From Sparassis latifolia (taxonomy: Eukaryota > Basidiomycota > Agaricomycetes > Polyporales > Sparassidaceae): a stretch of DNA of 64,000 nucleotides. The stretch spans positions 2,914,001 through 2,978,000 of the forward strand of contig CM031562.1 in NCBI GenBank assembly GCA_018466975.1, given 5' to 3'. Below, in pieces: positions 31,981 to 43,427 of this stretch. The first letter of the stretch is position 1, and the number at the start of each line of letters is the position of its first letter. The position numbers were made by a program, and so were the translations under genes. A model generated the notes under the pieces. That model ran no database searches, was not told the origin of the DNA, and saw only the letters and a program-made list of their open reading frames with translations.

Positions 31981-34837
31981 CTAGCGCATGCCTTCGTATG
32001 GAGGGGGCGCACCACGCCCAGCGAGCACTATTTCGTTGATGACTTCGTTGTGCTCGGTACGCTTGTACGTACGGATGGTCTCGCCGTAGTCGGAGATGTC
32101 GTAGATGCGGACGCGGCGATCGAAACCAATCCGCCCATAGCCAGAATATGACCTAAGATGTAGACGGCAGAACAGCCGTGAGCAGACGGTAGAACCAGGA
32201 GGCATGTCAGACACTCACCCTCCACCGCCGAAGCACAACCACACGCCCTGCACCCTTCTGCAGTTCTCAGTGACTGACGGATGGAATTCAACAGTATATT
32301 CGAGCAGCAGAAAGGAACGACTGACCATGACAATGTCCGTTCCCGACGACCTTGACTTCGCGTGCGTTTCCTCCAGCACGATGATCGCTCTCCATGGCTT
32401 GTAACAAACCCTTGTGGAAGAAACCGTCCTGCTTCTTGGCCGATCCTTTGCCTTCCAAGTCATGTAGACCAACATCAAGCGGGATACCAGTGTCGGGATT
32501 CACGTCAGCCGCTGCGTAGCTCTCCTCGCTGAAAATGCACGTGTTATGAGACTCAGATCAACAGTATGAGGAACGACATACAGTGGGATATGGAAGAACA
32601 TAAGTGCGTTGGGCTTTGCAAGTCTCCTCGTGTCGGGGGTTAATTGATCTGCTGCTTGCCGCGCCCAAATATCGCCCATATCCTTTGCATTATCGGGTGT
32701 GAATGGTCGCTCAATCGGGTCAATGGAAGCTGGATGCCTAAACATCAGTCTGAATACAGAATTAATGTCCGACCAACAAACCTGATTGCTCGAGGAACCA
32801 ATCAATTTGGTCCTACATCCAAGGTAGTAAATAAGATGCGCGACCATCCAAAAATCAAAGTGACACACCTGGTGAATCCAATCATATTCAGTCGGTACGA
32901 AGAAACCGAACCAGTTGAGAAACCCTTTGGAATAGGATCCGGAGTCAAGGAAGTACAAAGTGAGAAGATGCATCATAGAACTTCAAAAGCGATCGTCAGA
33001 AATGAGACGCATCGCGAGCTCAGGTCAGAATACTTACGGATCAGCACTCTTCACTTTGAGCACATAATTCCCGACACCATGGATGCCCTTGGGACCCGCC
33101 TCGACAAGGCTATACGGCAGGCCCTGCATGTACTTGATCTGCGCCTCCCTGCTGTCACCGTCTTCGTCATCGTGATTGCCAAATACCGCGGCCCAGGGAA
33201 TGCCGCGCTCTGCTACGCTGCGAGAGAACTTGGCAAGTACGGATCTCACGTCCCATGAAGTTCCCTGTCCGTTCAACTGATCCCCAGTGAAAACTACAAA
33301 ATCCGGCCGCTCAATGTCGAGCATACGCGAGAGTAGTGATGACGTCAGGTTGTCCGAGCCGCTGCACGGTGAGAGATCGGTGTCTCTGCACGTCCCCTGA
33401 GCGACAGAGAAGTGCAGGTCTGCGATCTGCATGATCTTGAACCGACCGTCATGAGAAAAGTGCAACGGCGGCGCTCGTGGGGGTGCTGTGCTCAGTCAGT
33501 CATTTACAGAAAGACAACAATGGTTGTCAGACATACGCTTCACGCCTCTCCGGTACGTCAGCCACACGCTTTCGCGCCCAACGATCGCCTTGTGGTCCAA
33601 CACGGGCATGTCGAGTTTTTCGAATCCATACCACGGCTGATCATCGCCGAAGAGCACGTCGATCTCTGTCACCAGCTCGTTCTGGCGCTCATCCGCGCTC
33701 ATCTCTGCCAATGTCTTCGACATCTTGTACCACAGGTACAGCTTGTGACCCGAAGGGTTCACAGAATGCGCCACTTTATTCCAGTCTGCGCCGAACGGGG
33801 ACGGCGTCTCACGGTCAGGGAGGATGCGCAGCTCCGTCACCACCGGCAGGTCGTGGCGGCGAGTCCGGCGGTAGTACACGTTGAGGCTCATGAGACCCGA
33901 CTGGGAATTCAAGTTGCGCTCGACGCGCACCCACTTTCCCTTCGTCGCATCTTGCTCCTTCGTCGAGCCTGGATAGCACATCGAGCCCGCAACCGACGGC
34001 GCATACCACGGGTCGATCCAGCACTGGGTAATTGCAATCTCAGTCACTGAAGAAATGAGGCAATCAGCATATATGACGTCGAGATATAGAGATGTATGGG
34101 TAGGATCAGTCACATCTGTATGCATTGCGCACGATTCTCACGTCTAAGCAGCGCATCCGTAGTCCTTGCTGTCCACCGTCAAGTAATAAAGGCACGGCAG
34201 AATGATCACTCCACGGTTATATAAAAACATGCTTCACCAGGTCAAATTCACTTCAAACAATGGGTCGGAAATATTGGCCTATCTATCTGTACAACAGACT
34301 GGCCAAGATTTCGTCCAATTGAAGCAGGCTGACGTGAACAAATGCTCGTGTGAACCATGCCCTCATTCTAAGAGTACGGATATCCAGAACCCCCAAGGAT
34401 AAACCCTGAGCGCTGAGCATTACAGGAGAGAGTTCCGGTGACGCTCCATTGCGCGAGAGCTCGCATTGAGGATAAACAGAAAGACACGTACATCCGGTAT
34501 CATGCGGCAATAATGGATCCCACACATCCAGAGGAAGACTTGCGGAGCTCGAAGATACGTCCGGCGAGGTGACATTCCACCAATCTACGCCCTCAGGCTG
34601 CCCACCGGTGGTGGGCTGGCCACCAGACTCCGAGACGTCTGAGTTCGCACCAGACACAGGAGCATCGCTAATGATGTCCCAAGACTGCCAGCCGAGGCGT
34701 TGGATGCTGCCAGGACCGGGTGTTGGCTGGTAGAGCACGAAGATGAAAGTGAGCAGACATGAGAAGCCTATAATGAGCGCTGCAGGCGTGAAGATAGAGC
34801 GCAGGAAACGAAATATTCTGAACAAGGAAAGTGCCAT
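31981..34837 (-). CDS. DCR2: Dcr2-like calcineurin-type phosphoesterase
   Basis: This is a metallophosphatase related to yeast Dcr2, which acts in cell-cycle entry and unfolded-protein signalling. ATG 34837 gives a membrane anchor (FTPAALIIGFSCLLTFIFVL) followed by a Ser/Pro-rich linker. A long first intron (about 34050-34489) joins PHDTG to LTEIAITQCWIDPWYAPSVA. The catalytic domain has the metal ligands in order: KIMQIADLHFS, FVVFTGDQLNG, AVFGNHDDED, then FFHIPLEESY and the late VVGNGHCHVTE. Further exons give FLDSGSYSKGFLNWFGFFVP and the end VWLCFGGGGSYSGYGRIGFD to stop at 31981. It is transcribed divergently from uL23m. Confidence 0.9.
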
Positions 34838-35060
34838 GGCAGGCACTGTGCCGGCTCAAGTTGGAATACTGGTCACAGAGAGAGAGAACGTCCGTCGTCG
34901 GCCTGAGGGTGGAGAACTTCAAGTTTCCAGAGCAAGACTCGAGATAAGACGAGCCGCCACTTTGTCAATACGACCAAATATTGTGTGCGCCGGTAGCGCG
35001 TAAAATCAGTACTTACTTCGTCCATACTTCGTCCAAGTCTCCGAACGTTCTTGTCACAAA
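34838..35060. promoter_or_regulatory. Shared divergent promoter, DCR2 / uL23m
   Basis: Only 223 nt separate the two start codons, so both promoters must lie here or overlap the 5' ends. No TATA box is evident. A repeated CTTACTTCGTCCATACTTCGT-like element lies just before the uL23m start (about 35014-35036). Confidence 0.6.
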
Positions 35061-35969
35061 ATGCAGCGTTGTCTGCGTCGTCTCTATTCCGCCATCCCAG
35101 ATGCTGCTGCCACAGCGAGAACAGCGTCCACCCCGCTCGCTGTCCGCCGCCGTCGACTCCGAAAGCAGCCCGCTGTAGGCACTAACGAGTCTGACGCGAC
35201 CCCCGATGGTCTCACACCGACCGAATTCGCGCGTTATCAACGCGCCTTGGCCAAGGGCGAACTGATGGGCGAGGACGGGCTGTCACCGACAGAGGCGGAG
35301 TGGTTGGAGAAGCTGAACGGTCGTCGGAGTCGCATGCGCGGTGTGCGCCAGCTGTTGAACGAGGACGGCGAGAAGGAGGTGCGGGTCGTCGGCCAGAAGA
35401 TATACCTTCCCAACATCATCTTCCGCCTCGTGCGCAACCACACCCCGGCCGGCCAGCCGTACAACCCGTACGAAGCGACGTTCCGCATTTCCCAGTCCGT
35501 CACCAAGACCGACGTCCGCTCCTACCTCCAGGCCGTCTACGGCGTCAAGACAACCTACATCCGCACCGACAACTACCTCTCACCGTACACACGCGACCCC
35601 GCCGATTTTTCCTTTTCCGTAAAAAAGGTGTACAAGACGTACAAGCGCGCGGTGGTCGGCCTGGTTGAGCCATTCTATTATCCGCAAGCCAAGGAGGATA
35701 TGAATGCTGCCGATCGAGAAAAGCGGGAGAAATGGCTCGAAGAAAACTTTGGGATGAAACTGCTCGAAGATGCTCGCACGCTCGAGCTCCTTCGCCGCAC
35801 CCGAGGGTCCGGGTCGAAGTTCAGATGGCGAACTGGGGTGACGGCGCAGAGGGGGAATATCCTGCGCATCATCTCTCAGCGGCGGGCCGCGAGGGAGCTG
35901 GCTATCGCAGATACAAAGGAGCGGATGAGAGAGAGCAGACAGACTGCAGAAGCGGTCACGGCGAGCTAA
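35061..35969 (+). CDS. MRP20: Mitochondrial large-subunit ribosomal protein uL23m
   Basis: This is a structural protein of the mitochondrial large ribosomal subunit, near the exit tunnel. The single exon of 302 codons starts at ATG 35061 with an Arg-rich presequence (QRCLRRLYSAIPDAAATART). The uL23 fold is visible as GQKIYLPNIIFRLVRNH, PYEATFRISQSVTKTDVRSY, LQAVYGVKTTYIRTDNYLSP and KKVYKTYKRAVVGLVEPFYY. A fungal mitochondrial C-terminal extension follows (EKWLEENFGMKLLEDA, then SKFRWRTGVTAQRGNILR). The length matches Agaricomycete orthologues. The paired promoter with a phosphatase gene is noted separately. Confidence 0.92.
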   Translation: MQRCLRRLYSAIPDAAATARTASTPLAVRRRRLRKQPAVGTNESDATPDGLTPTEFARYQRALAKGELMGEDGLSPTEAEWLEKLNGRRSRMRGVRQLLNEDGEKEVRVVGQKIYLPNIIFRLVRNHTPAGQPYNPYEATFRISQSVTKTDVRSYLQAVYGVKTTYIRTDNYLSPYTRDPADFSFSVKKVYKTYKRAVVGLVEPFYYPQAKEDMNAADREKREKWLEENFGMKLLEDARTLELLRRTRGSGSKFRWRTGVTAQRGNILRIISQRRAARELAIADTKERMRESRQTAEAVTAS

Positions 35970-37274
35970 TCCTGACCTTCGATCGTACTTTGTTGAGTCA
36001 CTTTCCGTCGCGCATTGTCGTGCAATATTCCGGTTACAGGCTTTTTCAATGTATCTTGAGTCTGAAGCATGAATACATCAACAATTTAGATCGACCGATG
36101 TCGAGTGAGCTGGTAAATCAATGATCGAGGCCGAACGAGGTTGAGCAAGCCACGGCACTGAAATTCACGTTGGCAGCCAGAGCATATTCCCTCAACAACC
36201 AAGCAGACTTCCTACGGACGACCGGAAGCTGATACGAGAAGTGCTTGCAATGCGACAGTGCTCGTCAAACACAGAACTGACCTCTGTACATGTAGTACTG
36301 CGGCAGAATTCACCGACACTATGTGCGTGATGCATCCGAGAGGGTCATTTGAAGTACAAATATTATCTTCATCCCGCCACACACACACTGAATTAGGCTT
36401 CAAGTACACGCCCGTTCGTTCGTACCGGACACGCTCGCCATGTCGTAGGCCGTTGACGTACACCGTCGCCATATCCTGTCAGTCGCAGGCTAGTGGTATA
36501 GGATCGTCAACACCCACAACATAGTGGAGCGTATGGGAGAGGCATCCATTATGGTCTGCCAGGACATCGCCAACACGTAGATCATCATTGTCCCTACCTG
36601 GCGGACAATGCTATCCTTCCATTTCCCGTGCCCAGCAGACATAAGTACTAGCTCATGCTGGGTCCCATTCAAGTCGCCGCGCACCAACAGGAGGCCCCGG
36701 TGAACAACTTCGTATTCGGTACGTCGTCACTAGGGCACGTCCGTCATTATATTTTTCTGACCCCGGCCGGTAGCAATTATTATCTGTTCACTGCAATTCG
36801 TGCGACACTCTCTTTGGAACTCCTCCGTATTCCTCTCCTTCCTTCGGCGCGGTTCATGGCACCGGCACTGGCGTGAGTGATGTCTAGCCGCCGAGGTTCG
36901 CGCACGTCGGGCAATGGTTTCGTCATCGGGCGCCACGATCTCATTTCTCTGACCCTCTCCCGTCGGATGTTAAGCTCTCGCTTCTTTGAATTTTCGGCTA
37001 CGTTGCTGGCGTAACAAGTACTAGTGCAAGGCCATTTTATGCCGATGTGTGCAGTGATGCATATAGTCGTCCAATACCCGTCGATCTCAATTCTCGGCCT
37101 TCTGACTGGGCGTGAATTCGTTGTTCACCTTGTTGAGTTTGTTGATTGTCTCAAACGAGGAGCACTGCTGATATTGGAAGCTCTAAAAATACATCTGTGA
37201 ATTTACACTTTCTACAAGCATTAGGCAACGCATCAAAAAAGTCCATTGAAATCAGGTACGAGTAAGTCTTCGGT
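35970..37274. other. No gene supported
   Basis: Short frames occur on both strands, with no domain or splice-joinable set. The segment includes the 3' flank of uL23m and the 3' flank of the 37275 gene. Confidence 0.4.
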
Positions 37275-38982
37275 CTAACGTCGCGCCCAGTCCAAAATTC
37301 CGGTTGACGGATGTTGGGGACGAGGTGCAATTGGAGGTGGGGGTGCAAAGCCGAGGGGGTACGATGCAGCAGAGGGGTAACCCGTAGGTGCTGGTGGACT
37401 CCACCCATAACCGGGAGATGCACCTCTCGGAGGAAACGGCGGAGGTGCATGCAAAGACGCATTTTGTAATGGGGGAGAGAGACGGCTTCCAGTGGGTCTC
37501 ATCGACTTATTAGGCTCGGGGTGGCGTACAGTGCCTGCGAAGAGAAATCAACGACAGATCACAGTGCGCGCATGAAAAACAAAGGCTCACCTCTGTCGTA
37601 GTCTTTGCTAGCCTTCCTTCGCTCCTTCTCCCTTTTCCTGTCCGGCAATTTCTCTTTCTCTTTCACGGTCATCTTCCTTTTGTCCCTGACTGGTGTATAG
37701 GTGACGTTGTACGACGCATCCACCTCGAGCCGCAGATCTCTATTCGTCTCTATAGGCGGCCTCAGCTCCGGCATATCGATCTTGCTCAAGTGCACCATGA
37801 GGCTCGTCGGCGGGACGTACGCCTTGCCTTTCGTGGCCGGGGCCGGGTCGTCGAGGTTGATGCGACGCAGGCCCTTGGCCGGAGCGGTATCGTACACTAC
37901 ATACTGATGAAGCTCCTCCTCGTCCGCGACGCCAGACTTGTGCCGCAGGCGCTTCGTCTCCTCGACGACTCGCAGGACCCTGGGCACCTGCGCGGGCGAG
38001 GCGGAGCGCACGGTGATGAAGAGCATCGCCTCGTCCTTGAGCAGCCCCGCCGCGTACGCGGCGTACTCCTCCACCGCGCCCTCGCTGTCCACCTCAACTT
38101 CGTTCGCCTCGCCCACGCCTTGCATGCTCCGTAGCATATGCTTCTCCGCAATGAGTTCGACGCCAGTGCGCGGTGCGGGTTTCGGGGGAGCGCGGGCACC
38201 GCCTCTGAACTGGCACTGGCACTGTCACTCAAGTTCGCTGGCGCACCGCGGACTCAAACGGTGTGCGCCGGGTGCCGAAACCGAGGAGGCCCGTGATGGC
38301 GGTCGGGAGTAAGGGCGTGGTGGACACCGGCTCGTCAGTACTAGGGGTATGGTATGCCTCGTTGGTGTCGTGGAGGGTGAGCAGCGCGGTGAGAATGAGG
38401 ATCTCGAGGCCCTTGCGGTCCTGCACGTCGAAGCGGTTCAGGTTGTAGTCAAGCATTTGAATCGACGTCGTGCGCAGCCGCCCCGCCGGCTCCTTCGTCA
38501 CGGCGACTAGCACCGCAGGGTCGGGTTTGCGGATGATAAAGCACTCCTCACGCCGCCATTCGAATTCGTGCCTGTAGCCGACCATGAGCTGTTGAATACA
38601 TGCACATTAGAATTGTATGACGCTTACTCCTCCCACTTGAAGCTCCATTTGAAAGACAGAGTGCCTGTAGACTTAAGCTCGACTATTGTCTCGGGGTTGT
38701 GCAGCTGAATTGTCTTGTGCTTGCTGATGGCACTCGGGGCGGTGGCAGTCGCCAGAAGAGATTCAGAGAGAGGGTCTGAAAGCACAGGATATCTGTAAGC
38801 CTGCTACGAACCGACGACAAGAAAGTCCTCAACTCACCATAAACATTGATAACATATACGTTCCCTGGCACCAACTGCTTGCGATAGTGCAAATTCCCTG
38901 CTGGGTCTGCCAGATCGACGATCGTCGGGTCATCTGCATTTGGGGAGATGTGTAGAGTGAATAGGTTCTGATCCAAGCTCAT
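37275..38982 (-). CDS. Conserved-looking protein of unknown function, proline-rich tail
   Basis: I do not recognise the family. Five exons can be joined from ATG 38982. They give SLDQNLFTLHISPNADDPTI, NLHYRKQLVPGNVYVINVYG, KTIQLHNPETIVELKSTGTL, SFKWSFKWEEHEFEWRREEC and PAVLVAVTKEPAGRLRTTSI. They continue with MLDYNLNRFDVQDRKGLEIL, a middle region with ELIAEKHMLRSMQGVG, a basic Lys/Arg-rich block (RKMTVKEKEKLPDRKREK), and a Pro/Gly/Tyr-rich tail ending GILDWARR at 37275. The beta-rich N-terminal half, ending in a long helix, recalls tubby/LURP-one-like folds, but this is only an impression. Splice phases fit with introns of about 40-65 nt. The gene is likely functional because the composition stays protein-like throughout. 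Confidence 0.65.
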
Positions 38983-39370
38983 CTTTCTCGAGACAGAATG
39001 TAAGTATGGGTGCTTGTTTACAGGATCGTCGAGAAGATGACCAAGTCTCTTGGAGTAGACAGCTGCAGAGTAAGTGGAGAAAAGCAGAGGTTGGCGGTAC
39101 GCACGGTACTGACATGGTAGCGCGCAGCATAAAGGCTCGGCGTACTCACACTGCCTCACCCCCGTCACGGTGAGCTGCGCATATATACGACGTTGAACGT
39201 TGAGATCGGACAAGAACTGAACAACGAGGGGGATCCGACATAATTTAATGATTGAATCCGTAGAATGCGACATTACTGTACAAGTGATACCGGTCAAGAC
39301 GTGCGTGTATGATCCTTGCAAAACGGAGTAAATGCGACGGAAATTCCGCGAGCAGCCCGGCCACAGCCCC
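38983..39370. other. Intergenic; promoter of the 37275 gene
   Basis: No separate gene is seen. The upstream frame (YSKRLGHLLDDPVNKHPYLH, about 38990-39055) is open into the next gene and could be a 5' exon extension of it. Confidence 0.4.
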
Positions 39371-41264
39371 CTACTCTTCCATATCCACATCCGTATCCAC
39401 CATCTCGACGTCCACCTCTGTGCCCATCGCCACATCTTCTATCCCCCCGCCTCCACCCTCGTCCTCCAGGAAACCCAAACAGTCCGTCCCACATCCTCTC
39501 CACCGCACCGGAACGCCCATCTTGTTACCCTGCGTGCCGACGTCCAATCCGGCGACGACGAGCTCCCACGTGAAACGCTCCACCGCGTGCTGCACGAAGA
39601 CAGCCGCAGACGCACCCTGTGCGCGATGTGCCGGAGCCGGGCACAAGCCGATGCCAGGCGGGGTCTCCTTGTCCTGTTCCTTTCCCTTCTCTTGCACTTG
39701 GATCTCCCGATGCCGGATGTGTAGACGGGAGTGAACGTCGTCGGTGTGTGATACACGCTGCACCTTCGGCGGGGGCTGGGAGGGCTTGGGCTCGGGAGGC
39801 GGAGGCTTCGCGACCGCGTTCGGCACACATGCGCGCAGCGTATTGAGCACCGACGGCGGGTGCTCTCCTTCTAGCAGCGGGATCGCGTACAGCGCCTCGA
39901 GTGCCGTCACTCCACCCATCGACTCGACCGGCGCGAGTAGTGTGCGCAGGGAATATTCGGTAAGGTGTGGTATGTCGAAGCAGGAGGTCGTATGTGAGAT
40001 GAACCTCTTGCCGCCTTTATTCCCAGTCTCTTGCTCCTCCGCGGTAGGCACTTTCCACGGGTTCCCCCTGACGGAAAGTTTGTCCAGCCGCATTTTGAGC
40101 ATCTCCGCAGGTAGCCATTCCAACCGGTTCTGCGACACGTCTAGCTCGCACAGGTTTGTGAGCTTAGCTATCTGTGGAGGAATTACGCGGAGGGCATTGG
40201 CATCTAAACAAAGTGTGAACAAATGCGGAACGACTTAACGATGTCACTCACGCATGTTCAGCATGGTCAACCCGGAGAGCAGGAATAGCTCAAGCGGGAG
40301 CTTAGGTATTGTATTCCTGGCAAGGTTCAGCTGGATCCCATGGCGCCGCGGTTCGGCTGTGCCCTGCAAGTACGAGGACGAGGCTGCCTTGCTGAGACCT
40401 CCAATCCTACCGGTGTTGGGCCCGAAGGCAGGAGGATGACTGAAGACTGCATCGGGAACGGTTACAGCCCGCGTGAAAGTGCGCGTCATGGGGGGTGGTG
40501 ATGACACCGGACGACGCCTATCGCCCGACTCGTCCTCGGGAAGGACGACGAGCTTTGCGAGGTCTGCGATTGACGGTGAAATGATGGTCAGCGGCGTCCC
40601 GAACAGTCCGCTCTGGCTTTAGACAAAGATTGAGTGCGTGAATGCACATTTGAAACCTAGACATTCACCTCAAATTAATATCCCCGTTGGACCGGTCGAC
40701 TGCGGCGGCGATCGCAACCTCCCATATGTCAAGCTCACGCTCTTCAGCTGTGAGTGATTGGGAGTTCTTATTCATATTATTATCATCAGACAAGACGGAA
40801 TGGTTGTCGTGTGCCGACGGGTGGAGCACAAAGAACGGATCGTCATGGTCGATAATTGTCGAGTCCGAGTATGCACTGCCAGTAGACTGCACACGCGATA
40901 GCTTCTTTTCCCTGCGTGGGGGCTTCCAGTAGTGTTTAGCAGACGCTGCGAACGGGTCGACGACCTGCGGCACATTGCCCGCCCGCTCGTCCAGGTCGTG
41001 TGACTCGAAACTTCCTCCCCGGCTCAGAGAGTTGGACGCCCATTGTGAGACACGAGTACGTTTCTCATGTAAATGTGGTCTCCTCGTCGCCTTTGTAGAC
41101 GCTGCAAACGGATGAACGACCTCTGGAGACTGCGGGGGAGTTGCAACCGCCTCGAGGTTTGGTGAGGAGGGTGGTGAAGAGTCTAAGGGATCAAATGAGG
41201 GTGAAGACGGGGGAGAAGATGAAGGAGAAGATGCTGGAATGTATTGATCGTCGACATTCGACAT
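39371..41264 (-). CDS. Leucine-rich-repeat protein with Ser/Pro-rich N-terminus
   Basis: Three exons make a protein of about 590 residues. The N-terminal 200 residues (ATG 41264) are disordered and Ser/Pro-rich, with two similar PFAAS motifs (VVHPFAASTK and VVDPFAASAK). LRRs follow after the first intron: IQLNLARNTIPKLPLELFLL, LTMLNM/HANALRVIPPQI, TNLCELDVSQNRLEWLPAEM and LDKLSVRGNPW. The C-terminal half has a Cys-containing conserved block (CPAPAHRAQG, then FVQHAVERFTWELVVAGLDV and VPVRWRGCGTDCLGF) and an acidic end (EVDVEMVDTDVDMEE). This layout occurs in uncharacterised fungal LRR proteins, including fission yeast ones. The partner is unknown. Confidence 0.75.
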
Positions 41265-41469
41265 ATTGACTCACTACGAGAAGGAGATACAAAGACAAAG
41301 GCGGGAGAGAAGGGCGGTAATTAATTGGTAATTAACTTATAAGGAAGCCTTTATGTCACGCGCCCGCCTGTCAGGTGATCGCGACACAATGTGACAGCCT
41401 GAGCTGCCTGACAGGAGTCGCCCCTCGATTCAACTGTCCTTAAACTACCACACCTCGACACCTTAGGAC

Positions 41470-42488
41470 ATGTCCTACAGTCGTTTAATCCCTTTTTTTC
41501 TTTCCCTTTTGTTCTTCCGGGCGGTTCTGGTCGACGCTGCCCATCTCGAAGGCTGGTCAAGGACTCTGGGTCGAGCGCGTGCACGGTCACCGACTTCTCA
41601 ATGTAACCCCTTCCACAGCACCTATTCCGCCCCCGAGATTTCTTCTTCTTCTGGCGGAGGTACCCCCTTTGTAGCTATCAGCCCTCCCAGTTCTTACAGC
41701 GTCGGTCCGGACGGTCTGCAGCTGTTCCTGAAGAAGCCTGACGGGACAGTAACTACGCAAGGCGGCGTGAACGACAAGATCGGGAGCGGTGCAACTATCA
41801 ATTCCACATTCGTCCTTCTGTGAGTATTGTAGCTTACTACCGCCTGGCCTGTGTGCTCAGTCTTTCCAGATATGGGAAAGTCACTTTTACGCTTTCCGCT
41901 CCCGTGGTGCCTGGTGTAGTAACAGCTGCAATTCTCATGGGTAAAATTTCTAGGCAACTCAACATACGTTCAATTTACTAATAAACATAAAAGCCGAATA
42001 CATTGACGACGAGATTGACGTCGAGCTACTTGGCGGAAGCCCGTCCCACTGGCAGTCCAACATCTTCGCAGAGAATCCGCAGGACACTCAACCACTCTTC
42101 GGCATCTTTGGCGAGATCGAAGACTACTCAGGCTCCGGAACTATTGCTCAAAACCACTCGTACACTATCGACTGGAACGCGGACCGCATCGTATGGAGCG
42201 TCGACGGTCAGGTGATCCGGACGCTCGGGAAGGGTGCGTTTCACTCCATTGGGATACGTTATTCGAATAATCGCAGCATCTAATTTTTTTTCGTGCGACA
42301 TTGTAGACCAGACGAGCAGGAACGGTGTTCTCCACTACCCCTCACAGCCCGCCCGGGTCCAGCTTGGAATCTGGGACGCTAGCTCTGATGTTGGAACAGC
42401 GCATTGGGCCGGTGGACCAATCGACTGGACGACTGCTCCCGCAAAGATGGCTGCTACCTTTACGAGCGTCACTGTTGAATGCACGTAG
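41470..42488 (+). CDS. GH16 CRH-type cell-wall transglycosylase
   Basis: This is an extracellular glycosidase/transglycosylase likely to link chitin to beta-glucan, as yeast Crh1/Utr2 do. ATG 41470 opens a signal peptide (SRLIPFFLSLLFFRAVLVDA). The four exons give NSTFVLLYGKVTFTLSAPVV, then the catalytic strand AEYIDDEIDVELLGG (the ExDxE motif of GH16 as E-I-D-V-E). They continue with WQSNIFAENPQDTQPLFGIF, HSYTIDWNADRIVWSVDGQV and GIWDASSDVGTAHWAGGPID. The frame ends VTVECT-stop at 42488. A GT directly at that point (42483) allows a further intron and a slightly longer C-terminus. A Trp-Asn-rich acceptor face is visible, and no GPI signal is seen. Confidence 0.85.
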
Positions 42489-43427
42489 AGGATGTAGCGG
42501 ACACCGGATTTCTCTCGGGACACTCAATTGGTGATGCTTACGGACAGACTACTTGGCTACGGGCCTCATTTGACTACTCGATGTTCGGTGTTGGTCACCG
42601 TCTTGCGATCGTTGTACTCCAACCTATCTACGCTGTATGCAAGCCTGGTGATCGCTTGGGACATTTGTATCTATCGGATTGATCAAATTTTATTCGTTCC
42701 GATTCAATCTGATTTTGTCCTTGCTCGCACTCAATTGAAGCGGTAAACGAAGTATTTATTCTAAGACTGTAAAGGTCTGAGTAGCTCGTCGGCATTTTTG
42801 GAGTGCTTCGGAAATTGGGATGTAATTTGCGATAGATGAATCACGAACAAGCAAGTCTTAGATGACCCAAACACAGATGGTTCATATCCTTCCTTTTCAG
42901 CCGGCGAGGGTTTCAAAAGTGAACGGGCTAAAGTCGCCTGTCAGATAACTTGAGCTCTTGTATTATATTTGCTTTATTCCCACCTCCGCTTTTATCTTTG
43001 AATTATCTTCTACTTGCTGCTGCGCAATCTGTGGGCTAGATCTAGGAGATCTCAGGGGTGAACCTAGTGACATACCATATTCGGAGTTCCACTTCCCAAT
43101 GTGGATGCGCCTGCTACCGTCGAGGCTCGTGGTGGTTCCCTCTACTCTGACATCTACGCTTAGAATGACTACGGCGAATGTACGTTCTGGAGCACCAAAT
43201 GAAGCGGAACGTCTAATTACTTCCGCTTCGGAGGCCGGTGGGATCCCTCACCTTCAATCTAGCCCCCCATAGCATCCGCGCGGAAGCTCGTAGTAGCTAC
43301 CCGCATATCCACTTACCCGCTTGTATATGAGCCACCTATGGCGTGGCGCTACCTTTGTCTCCCGACTCCTCTTGTCTTGCAGATCGTATGTCACTTCCAG
43401 GAAGCACTACCATAATACCCGTGGAGT
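42489..43427. other. Intergenic
   Basis: This is the 3' flank of the GH16 gene and the promoter of the membrane protein. A frame at 42958-43272 ends AERLITSASEAGG, which might be a relic tail, but no domain is recognisable. Confidence 0.4.

Noticed and set aside
37790..38134. Plus-strand open frame rich in Arg, His and Leu
   Set aside because: It is antisense to the 37275-38982 gene, where the minus strand shows consistent splice phases and protein-like composition.
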